Source of the DNA: CAVORB01 sp963698495
Lineage (GTDB): Bacteria > Pseudomonadota > Gammaproteobacteria > Chromatiales > Chromatiaceae
NCBI GenBank assembly: GCA_963698495.1
Contig: CAVORB010000009.1
Location: 124,001 to 188,000 of the forward strand
Length of the DNA: 64,000 bases
Direction: 5' to 3'
The notes under the pieces: generated by a model
What the model was told of the DNA's origin: nothing
Databases searched by the model: none
The model's input: only the letters and a program-made list of their open reading frames with translations
Shown: piece after piece, positions 8,156 through 14,756 of the stretch
How the letters are laid out: every line of letters begins with the position of its first letter
Numbering within the stretch: position 1 is the stretch's first letter
Translations under genes and position numbers: made by a program

Positions 8156-8484
8156 GCATGTTTCCTCATCCAATGTGGCGCGCGTCGATTCGGGGCGATG
8201 TCGGCCTCGAAGATCGTGGAATACTGCCAGCAGCAACATAGGGTCCGGAGCGATCAACCGCAACCACCCTCTCGCCAGGGATCTCGCGTACGGCTCAAAG
8301 GCGAGGTAGTCCGATGCCGACCTATATGAATCGGCCGCGGCAGCCAGCTCAAGTCCAACCGGCCGAAGGCTTTTGGCGAGACGGGAACGGTTCGAGCGCG
8401 GATGTTAGGCGACGACCGGTGGGCTGTCTGTCCGGCTTGCAACGTCAGGATTTTCCGTACGGCAGGCGCTCATGCGGGCGGTAC
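8156..8484. other. Intergenic stretch, nothing recognised
   Basis: Roughly 330 bases between the lipoprotein start and the hairpin at 8485. I see no convincing small gene, tRNA or repeat. It presumably carries the promoter of the lipoprotein-LprI-SurA-like group. Confidence 0.35.
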
Positions 8485-8506
8485 GCCGACGGCTGCATCC
8501 GTCGGC
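8485..8506 (-). terminator. Hairpin after divergent LprI-like gene
   Basis: An 8-bp perfect stem, GCCGACGG-CTGCAT-CCGTCGGC, lies about 10 bases beyond the stop codon of the minus-strand gene at 8516-8860. There is no U-tract, so it may stabilise the 3' end rather than terminate by itself. Confidence 0.4.
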
Positions 8507-8515
8507 CGTTCTATC

Positions 8516-8860
8516 TTAGCGATCCTCGGTCCCGTCGATACACGAGCGTTTGGATCTCGCTTCGCAATTGCGTATCGCCGGGCTCATCAGGTTGCCGCCG
8601 AGGGCTCTTGTCTGCACGCGTGGTGAGGCCGTGCCCGCCTCCTCGCGACCGACATACTCAGCCTGTCTGACGCCGGTGCCCGAGTAGCTGGTGAGAGTGC
8701 GGTCGAGGATGGCGAACCCGGCGCCGCCGCAGAGGTATCGTCCCATGCCGCCGAACGCGCTGGAGCAATCGAACCGCGGCGAGGCCAGCACCGCGGTCGC
8801 AGCCACCAGGCAAAGCCAGGCGCCCAACGGGTCGAACCGGCTTTTGGGCTGGTTGGTCAT
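8516..8860 (-). CDS. Divergent, probably degenerate LprI-like protein
   Basis: A 114-residue product. After a hydrophobic N-terminus (LCLVAATAVLAS), PRFDCSSAFGGMGRYLCGG followed by AILDRTLTSYSG aligns with the start of the LprI domains at 1288 and 7260. The second half keeps only traces (NCEARSKRSCIDGTEDR) and lacks the conserved RGWVKGR segment. It may be a decaying paralogue, a frameshifted gene or a fast-diverged homologue. It is the third LprI-related gene within 8 kb. Confidence 0.45.
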   Translation of the reverse strand: MTNQPKSRFDPLGAWLCLVAATAVLASPRFDCSSAFGGMGRYLCGGAGFAILDRTLTSYSGTGVRQAEYVGREEAGTASPRVQTRALGGNLMSPAIRNCEARSKRSCIDGTEDR

Positions 8861-9088
8861 GGGCTGTTTTCTGGTCGGATTTGCGCAGGCCGCATCTGAC
8901 GGTCAGACTCTTGCGGTCTTGCGCCAGCGACGGCCCACCCGTCGGAAGAGAGCACCGCGCCGTCGCACAGGTGCGCCGGAAACCTGAACCGCGATCAGGA
9001 ACGCTGATTGGGGCGCCGCCGGGACACGCGGCCTTGGCTCCCGGTCTCACCGCGGGGCATGGCCGCCGCGGCGAGGACCAAGATCGAC

Positions 9089-9343
9089 TCAGGCCTTCTT
9101 GAACAGGCCGACGACGAAGAGCAGGACCGCCGCGCCGATCACGGCGGTGACCAGGGAGCCGACCAGTCCGCCCCCGGTGGTGATGCCGGCCAGACCGAAC
9201 AGAAAGCCGCCGATCACCGCGCCGATGACGCCGACGATGATGTTTACGAGCAGGCCGAAGCCACCGCCGCGCATGAGCTGGCCGGCGATCCAGCCGGCGA
9301 CGGCGCCGATGGCGAGAAAGACGAGCAGGCTTGTGATGTCCAT
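9089..9343 (-). CDS. GlsB/YeaQ/YmgE family membrane protein
   Basis: An 84-residue, three-helix Gly-rich protein: GAVAGWIAGQLMRGGGFGLL, then IIVGVIGAVIGGFLFGL, then a C-terminal helix ending FKKA. This is the transglycosylase-associated protein pattern, induced by envelope or acid stress in enterobacteria. The name is historical; catalysis is not established. A GAGAGGAA site precedes the ATG. Its position in an envelope-protein cluster fits a stress role. Confidence 0.85.
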   Translation of the reverse strand: MDITSLLVFLAIGAVAGWIAGQLMRGGGFGLLVNIIVGVIGAVIGGFLFGLAGITTGGGLVGSLVTAVIGAAVLLFVVGLFKKA

Positions 9344-9418
9344 GTGTTGTTCCTCTCTAAGCGGTTACCTGTTGCCGTCCTTTTCGGCGGCGTGGTTGGG
9401 CCAGGTGGTGGGTGGGCC

Positions 9419-9919
9419 TCACTGGGCCGCTTCCGGCTTGCCTTCGCCCGGCGCCGTTTCAGCCTCGCTCACCAGGCCCTTGGCCCTGGCCCACTCGCGT
9501 TGAGAAAGCTCGGCGGCCTCTTCCCACGCCTTGTGCGAGGCGTCCTTGGCCTTCACCCAGGCATCGTGGGACTTCTGCTTGGCCTCCGCCCACAGATCCT
9601 GCGACTGCGCCTCGGCCTTGGCCCAGGTCTCCTCGTCGGTGGCCTCGTGCCAGAGCTTCTCTGACTCGGTCTTGGCGCCGTGCCAGACGTCCGCGGAGTC
9701 CTTTTTCGCAACCTCCCAGGCATCCTCGCTCGCCTTCTTCGCGGCCTCCCAGGTCTTTGCTGCCTCCTGTTTGGCGAGGGCGTACTTGTCCTCGACCGCC
9801 TGTTCGGTCTTGGCCGCGGCGTCGGGGGCAGGGGGTGCGCTCGACGTTTCGGCATTGACGGAAGCGGCGAGGGCCACTGCGGCGAGGGCGATGGCGCTGA
9901 TGCCGAGTGATTTCTTCAT
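9419..9919 (-). CDS. Exported protein with 11-residue Trp repeats
   Basis: A 166-residue protein. The signal peptide (SLGISAIALAAVALAASVNA) is followed by an Ala/Lys/Glu-rich helix with Trp at regular spacing. Nine Trp are separated by 11, 11, 11, 9, 11, 11, 11 and 11 residues in units such as WEVAKKDSADV and WVKAKDASHKA. The hendecad pattern predicts a long amphipathic or right-handed coiled helix with a Trp stripe, as in apolipoprotein- or LEA-like proteins. The ATG at 9917-9919 has AAGGGAA upstream; longer starts lack the signal peptide. Function unknown, possibly membrane-surface binding. Confidence 0.65.
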   Translation of the reverse strand: MKKSLGISAIALAAVALAASVNAETSSAPPAPDAAAKTEQAVEDKYALAKQEAAKTWEAAKKASEDAWEVAKKDSADVWHGAKTESEKLWHEATDEETWAKAEAQSQDLWAEAKQKSHDAWVKAKDASHKAWEEAAELSQREWARAKGLVSEAETAPGEGKPEAAQ

Positions 9920-10095
9920 GTCGTTGTTCCCTTGGTTTTGGTTGTATCGGAAAAGGTCAATCGGGGCGGGGGCCAAGCGGCCCTGAGGCGCTGCGAGTCC
10001 TTTTTCTCCCCTCGAGCCGCTTGATCGAATCGAGCCTGGCCCCTTGCCCGCACTCTTCCGCGTTTGCGCAGCTCGTACCCGTTTGCTCTCCCTCG

Positions 10096-10758
10096 TCAAC
10101 CGCCGAAGACCATCGCCTCGATGATCTGGTAGCGTTCGTGGCCGGCCTCGATCAGGTACATGTCCCCTTTCCTGGTCGCATGGAAGTGCTGGCTGCCGTC
10201 GGCCTGGCTCAAGTCGGCGCCGATGGCCTTGCCCTTCTCGAAGAAGATGAAACGCTTGCGGCCGTCGGGGCGGGTCACCGCCACGGTGGCGGTGCCGCCG
10301 CTCTCTCGGGCCACCGCGGCGTCGCATTGCATCCAGGAAGCCCCCGCGCCCTCGGCGCACTTGACCGGGCCGTTCGCGTCGAAGTCGCCGCGGCCGGCTC
10401 GCTCGGAGCTGTCCCCCCGGTCAGGGGCCGCCGTGCTGCCGTGGGCGCCGCCGCCCGGTGCAGCGAACGAGATGACCTCGCACCTGCCGGTGCTCTTGTC
10501 CTTGGCGGTGTAGGTCACGATCGGCATGTTCCCGCCCTGGGGCGTGATGTCGACCCAGACCCCGGCGGAGTTGGCGGAGATCTGCCCGTCGGGCCGTTCG
10601 ATCACTTTCGCCGACTTGCCGTTGATGTACACCTGGCCGCGCGGGTTCGAATCGGCGGTGATGCCGGCCCCGCACTTGGCCGCGAATACCGGCATTTCGG
10701 CGCTGGCCGTACCGGCTACAAGGGCCGCAACCGCGGCAAAGGTGAGTCGTTTGATCAT
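10096..10758 (-). CDS. Exported protein with paralogous C-terminal GG domain
   Basis: A 220-residue protein with signal peptide (LTFAAVAALVAGTASA). The N-terminal part is beta-like (GQVYINGKSAKVIERPDG) with two Cys. The C-terminal 90 residues match the C-terminus of the protein at 2378-3088: KCAEG...MQCDAAVARESGGTATVAVTRPDG, GDMYLIEAG and final IIEAMVFGG. The shared domain with a different N-terminal part in each protein suggests domain shuffling. The start at 10756-10758 is chosen for the signal peptide. No known family recognised. Confidence 0.6.
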   Translation of the reverse strand: MIKRLTFAAVAALVAGTASAEMPVFAAKCGAGITADSNPRGQVYINGKSAKVIERPDGQISANSAGVWVDITPQGGNMPIVTYTAKDKSTGRCEVISFAAPGGGAHGSTAAPDRGDSSERAGRGDFDANGPVKCAEGAGASWMQCDAAVARESGGTATVAVTRPDGRKRFIFFEKGKAIGADLSQADGSQHFHATRKGDMYLIEAGHERYQIIEAMVFGG

Positions 10759-10877
10759 GGTGTCATTCGTTTCCGGATGGCTGGGCTGAATAAACGGACC
10801 TGGTCTGCGCACTTGCGCCGCGCAGTGCAGAAAGGGTCCCGTCGGGCGACTCTTCGGCTTTCAGTTGTCCTACGGGC

Positions 10878-11189
10878 TCAGCGGCAATTCCCCGCGTAGA
10901 GTGCCTCGATGGAGGCGACGCGGCCCTCGCGGGTCTCCACCTTGGCGCATTGCTCGCCGTTCGGGTTCCACCAGGTGGTAATGGAGGCGCCGCCGGCCTT
11001 GTAGCCACCGACGTTGCTGAAGCCGAGGCGGTTCATCTCGGAATCCAGGCTGCCGGCGCGCATGCCCTGCAGGGCCCTCACGTCGCTGGACAGGGGATTG
11101 GCCTGCATACCCTGGCCGCTGTTGCTTGTGCTGCCGCCGGTGCCGGCGCAGCCGGTGAGTAATGCGCTGCCGAGCAGCGCGGCTGCCAT
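10878..11189 (-). CDS. Small lipoprotein, unknown
   Basis: A 103-residue protein with lipobox ALLTGC and a Gly/Ser linker, then a compact domain: SLDSEMNRLGFSNVGGYKAGG, TTWWNPNGEQCAKVETREGR and a final AGNCR. The two Cys near the C-terminus may pair. Upstream codons in frame (R-I-K-L-S) would extend the signal peptide, but no start codon is present there, so the true start or a small sequence error is uncertain. Confidence 0.5.
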   Translation of the reverse strand: MAAALLGSALLTGCAGTGGSTSNSGQGMQANPLSSDVRALQGMRAGSLDSEMNRLGFSNVGGYKAGGASITTWWNPNGEQCAKVETREGRVASIEALYAGNCR

Positions 11190-11309
11190 GGAAAGCTTGA
11201 TTCGTGATTCGCATGGGTATGATCGCTTTGCGAGTGGGATTTGTGTTGCCGTACCGGTGGGTTGTGGTAGGGGCGCATCGAGGAGGAAACAAGGCTGGCC
11301 CCCGCTTTC

Positions 11310-11627
11310 TCAGAGCCTTCCTTCGTCGGTCATCGACATGATGCTGGAGGTCGCGCCGTCTTCGTAGCCGATGCAGCGCCAGCGCGCGCGCTGCGGACCG
11401 ACGCCAACGATCACCTCGGTGCCGGCTTGCGAGAAGCTGGATGACAACAGGACGACGTCGGGGTTGCCGGTTGTGCGGGTGACGTCGCGCAGGCAGCCCT
11501 GCTCGGCGAGAGTCGGTGTCCCAGGTGCAGCCCCGGCGGAGGAATGGGTGCCGCCGGTGCTCTGAACACAGCCGGCAATCAGCGCGAATGCCGCGGCTGC
11601 CGACAGGGGTTTGATGAGATGTAGCAT
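11310..11627 (-). CDS. Small lipoprotein, unknown
   Basis: A 105-residue protein with signal peptide and lipobox ALIAGC. The mature domain contains two Cys (EQGCLRDVTRTTGNPDVVLL and RWRCIGYEDG), likely a disulfide, and ends SIMSMTDEGRL. A GGAG site is well placed before the ATG. It is the first gene in the minus-strand exported-protein run, next to the TonB-receptor block facing the other way. Confidence 0.55.
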   Translation of the reverse strand: MLHLIKPLSAAAAFALIAGCVQSTGGTHSSAGAAPGTPTLAEQGCLRDVTRTTGNPDVVLLSSSFSQAGTEVIVGVGPQRARWRCIGYEDGATSSIMSMTDEGRL

Positions 11628-11974
11628 GATGATCTCCGTTTGGTTGTGGAACTGCCTTTCCGAGTTTCAGCGGGGTGTGAGTTCCGCTCCGCTATGTGGA
11701 TCCTGCGGTCCAGTCATCGACGTCTCATGCCCGACGACCTGAGCTGCATAGCTGGACTCCTGGTGTTCGGCGCCGAGACGCTTGCCGTCGTTATCTCTTC
11801 GGGATCTTGCCTCGTGAACCCGGCGCACGAGGGATATTCCTTGTCGATGCTCCCGTCGCGTCCGAAAGCCCCCACCATGGCCGCTAAAAGTAACGATCGG
11901 TGGGCACGCTTTAAATCCGGTGATCGACGTAAGTATTGCCGCGTAAGGGGATTCCGGACAGCTAACGCCGATCG
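11628..11974. other. Divergent intergenic region, no clear element
   Basis: About 350 bases between the minus-strand lipoprotein and the plus-strand TonB receptor. It must contain both promoters. The part from 11885 is more AT-rich. I could not assign a riboswitch or an operator. Confidence 0.4.
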
Positions 11975-13864
11975 ATGTGGTCTAATAAATGGCGGAGCGC
12001 GTCTTGCGCCTTCGATCGCCGCCAGTCGAGATGGTCTCTTCTCAAGGTTCCGGATTTTTCCCCCGCTCGCAGCTGCGCCGCCAATACGGTGCGGTCCTTG
12101 GGGCTCGCACTGCAGGCCGTGTTCGCACTGTGCCTGTCAACCTTTGCGTCAGCGAACCTCGCGGCCGCCACCGGCGATCGCGACCTGCTCAATCTGCCCT
12201 TCGAAGACTTGCTGCAGGTGGAGATCCGCTCCGCCGGCAAGCGCGAGGAGCAGATCCGCGATATCCCGGCCAGCGTGACCATCCTCACCCGCGAGGAGAT
12301 CGCGCGTTACGGGTGGGTCACCTTCGAGGAACTGCTGCGCAACGTGCCGGGATTCTTCATCCTGGACACCATCGACGAGCGCTTGATCGGCAGCCGCGGG
12401 ACCGTGGGCGGGGGCGTCCAGCTTCTGGTCAACGGGGTCCCTCAGCACCAGACCCGGCAGAAGGCGCTGACCATCCCCGAGATCGCCCAGATGAACATCC
12501 CAGTGGAGTCCATCGACCGCATCGAGGTGATCCGCGGACCCATGTCGGTCATCTACGGCAACAATGCCTTCCTCGGCGTGATCAACGTGGTGACCAACCA
12601 GATCGGACGCAGCGGTCCCCGCGTCTCGGCGAGCTACGGCAGCCGCGGCAGCGGCCGCCTGTTCGCGCGCCTCGGGACGGAGGGCGATCGCGGGTTCGTC
12701 GTGCTCAATGCCGGCGGCTACAGAACGGACGGTCTCGATGCCGATTACGCGGACATGATGGGTCCCGATCAGCTCGCGGGCCTGGTTCCGGGCATGCATT
12801 CGAGTCTGGACGGGGACGTGCCCCAGCGGGATGTGAGCCTGGACCTGTCCGCGGGCTGGGGCGAATGGACGGCGGATCTGCGCTACACGGAGAAGGACTA
12901 CGGTGTCTATCTGTTCACGCCGAGCTTCGACGACGGGAACCAGGCGCGGCTGACTACCTGGCACGCGGCGCTCGGTTGGGAGCATGCCATTGCGGACAAC
13001 CTGGGCCTGCGCGCCAGCGCGGTCGTCAGCGAAGAGCGCGTCAACCTCTACGAGATCGATTTCATCTCTCCCGCCATCGACGGCGGTCAGCAAATGCACT
13101 ACCGGCGCTGGGACCTGGAGCTGGACCTCGTCTGGGACCCGCAGCCAAACCTCAACCTGCTCGCCGGGTACCGGTTCCGGCGGGTTGACGACGTGGAGAA
13201 CGCCGCCGCCATACCGCCTCTGGCCGACCAGACCAACCGGGTCGGCGCCTTTGCGACGCACGACCTGTTCGCCGAGCTGGCATGGAAGCCCGTCGACCGC
13301 CTGCGGTTCGTCGGCGGGGTGCGCCTGTCGCGCCTTCCGAGCGCGTACTCCTACACCAGCGACAACTTTCTGACCGGCATTCGCACCGACGAGGAAATCG
13401 CCGTCGACGATCGCAACCTGCTCACTGGCCGCGTCGCCGCCCTCTGGAGTCTCGACGGTCAGCAGGTGGTGAAGCTGATCTGGGGCACCGCGGCCCAGGA
13501 TAACGATCAGATCCAGTTCCCGGAGCCCGAGCGCATCGAGACCACCGAGCTCGTCTATGTGCAGACCCGGCCCGGATGGACGCTGAGTGGAAGCCTGTTT
13601 CGCAATCAGACGTCCAACATCGTGCGCACGATCCAGCGGGTCGATTCCGCCAATGGGGATTACCAGGTCGTCGACGACAACTCGGGGGAGTGGACGACCA
13701 ACGGCGTTGAGCTGATCGGGGAGCTGCGGCCGCTGCCGGGGCTCAACCTGAGCGCGAGCGCGACCTGGCAGCACACAGAGGACCGCAAGACGGGCATCGA
13801 CCCCGGCTATTCACCGGCGCTGCTGGCGAAGGCTCAGGGCGGACTACAGCGCACGGGCCCGTGA
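11975..13864 (+). CDS. TonB-dependent outer-membrane receptor (main part, frameshifted)
   Basis: Residues following the signal peptide show a plug domain: LLQVEIRSAGKREEQIRDIP, SVTILTREEIARYGWVTFEEL, RNVPGFFILDTIDE, IDRIEVIRGPMSVIYGNNAF and LGVINVVT, then a beta-barrel. It imports a ligand across the outer membrane using TonB energy; the ligand cannot be read from sequence. A GTG at 12089 gives a cleaner signal peptide (RSLGLALQAVFALCLSTFAS) than the ATG at 11975. The frame stops at 13864 in mid-barrel; the last strands continue in another frame at 13861-14154, so a frameshift near 13835-13860 splits one protein of about 690-725 residues. It precedes yfiR-like and kinase genes and probably acts with them. 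Confidence 0.85.
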   Translation: MWSNKWRSASCAFDRRQSRWSLLKVPDFSPARSCAANTVRSLGLALQAVFALCLSTFASANLAAATGDRDLLNLPFEDLLQVEIRSAGKREEQIRDIPASVTILTREEIARYGWVTFEELLRNVPGFFILDTIDERLIGSRGTVGGGVQLLVNGVPQHQTRQKALTIPEIAQMNIPVESIDRIEVIRGPMSVIYGNNAFLGVINVVTNQIGRSGPRVSASYGSRGSGRLFARLGTEGDRGFVVLNAGGYRTDGLDADYADMMGPDQLAGLVPGMHSSLDGDVPQRDVSLDLSAGWGEWTADLRYTEKDYGVYLFTPSFDDGNQARLTTWHAALGWEHAIADNLGLRASAVVSEERVNLYEIDFISPAIDGGQQMHYRRWDLELDLVWDPQPNLNLLAGYRFRRVDDVENAAAIPPLADQTNRVGAFATHDLFAELAWKPVDRLRFVGGVRLSRLPSAYSYTSDNFLTGIRTDEEIAVDDRNLLTGRVAALWSLDGQQVVKLIWGTAAQDNDQIQFPEPERIETTELVYVQTRPGWTLSGSLFRNQTSNIVRTIQRVDSANGDYQVVDDNSGEWTTNGVELIGELRPLPGLNLSASATWQHTEDRKTGIDPGYSPALLAKAQGGLQRTGP

Positions 13865-14154
13865 CCTACGCCGCCTACGCCCTTTACGTGAGCGGCATGG
13901 AGGCGGACTGGAACTTCGTCGGTGCGCTGCGGCCCGGCGCGACCCAGCGCATCGGCGAGCGCGTCGACGCCTACTGGAACCTGGGCGCAAACCTGCGCTA
14001 CCGCCACCCGGGCAACGGGTTCTACGCCGACCTCAACGTCTCGAACCTGCTCGACGCCGAGATCCGCTATCCCGCCAACGAGCTGGCCGACTTCTACCGG
14101 GGGCTGATCGGGCCCGGACGCGTCGTCACAGCGACGATCGGCTGGGAATTTTGA
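13861..14154 (+). CDS. TonB-dependent receptor, C-terminal fragment
   Basis: This frame gives the missing C-terminal barrel strands of the receptor: GERVDAYWNLGANLRYRH, GNGFYADLNVSNLLDAEIRYP and the terminal TATIGWEF ending in Phe, as outer-membrane barrels require. It overlaps the end of the main part by four bases. It is not an independent gene. Its stop overlaps the start of the YfiR-like gene. Confidence 0.75.
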   Translation: MTYAAYALYVSGMEADWNFVGALRPGATQRIGERVDAYWNLGANLRYRHPGNGFYADLNVSNLLDAEIRYPANELADFYRGLIGPGRVVTATIGWEF

Positions 14155-14756
14155 CGGCGGCTTTTCCTTCGGCCCGCGACCAACGGGGCGCGTCCGCCCG
14201 CGGCGGACGTTGCTTCGTCGCGCTGCTGCTCGCCCTCCTGTACGGCCCGCTGCTCGCTCCGCAGGCGCAGAGCGCGGACGGCGCTGATCTCCTCACCGAG
14301 CTCAAGGTCGCCTACATCTACAACTTCACCCGTTTCATCCACTGGCCGGAGGTTTCGGGGGGCCGCCGCTTCTGCATCGGCGTGATCGGCGACCCCGCCT
14401 TGGAGGCAGGGCTGCGGGTTCTGGAGCAGGACGACAAGCGGGCAGACGGCAGGCCCATCGAGGTGCGGGCGTATGGGGAACCGGACACGATCGGTCCGTG
14501 CGAGATCCTCTTCGTGGGCGCGGCGGCCTCGGACCGGCTCGGCGCCATCGTCCGGCGCACCACCGGCAAGCCCACGGTGTTGGTCGGCGATACCCCCGGC
14601 TACGTGGGGCGCGGCGTGGCCATTGAGCTGTTCCGCAAGCCGGACGTCTTCCGAAGGTCGGAGCGGCTGCGCTTTCGCATCGACCCGGCGGCGCTCAAGG
14701 GGCGTGGACTGACGGTATCGGCGCAGCTCTACGACGTGGCGGAGGTGGTCGAGTGA
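14151..14756 (+). CDS. YfiR/DUF4154 family periplasmic protein
   Basis: A 201-residue exported protein. After a signal peptide, ELKVAYIYNFTRFIHWPE is the hallmark of DUF4154/YfiR proteins, followed by RFCIGVIGDP, GPCEILFVGAAASD and GVAIELFRKPDVFR. In Pseudomonas YfiR is a periplasmic repressor of a membrane signalling enzyme. Here the gene starts at a TTG overlapping the receptor stop and itself overlaps the downstream kinase start (GTGA), so receptor, YfiR-like protein and kinase are one translational unit. It most likely modulates the kinase's CHASE8-like sensor domain; that is inference from context. Confidence 0.8.
   Translation: MTAAFPSARDQRGASARGGRCFVALLLALLYGPLLAPQAQSADGADLLTELKVAYIYNFTRFIHWPEVSGGRRFCIGVIGDPALEAGLRVLEQDDKRADGRPIEVRAYGEPDTIGPCEILFVGAAASDRLGAIVRRTTGKPTVLVGDTPGYVGRGVAIELFRKPDVFRRSERLRFRIDPAALKGRGLTVSAQLYDVAEVVE

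Noticed and set aside
11975..14154. Interpreting the receptor as two separate genes
   Set aside because: The second frame starts in mid-barrel and contains only terminal strands ending in Phe; both together make one normal receptor.
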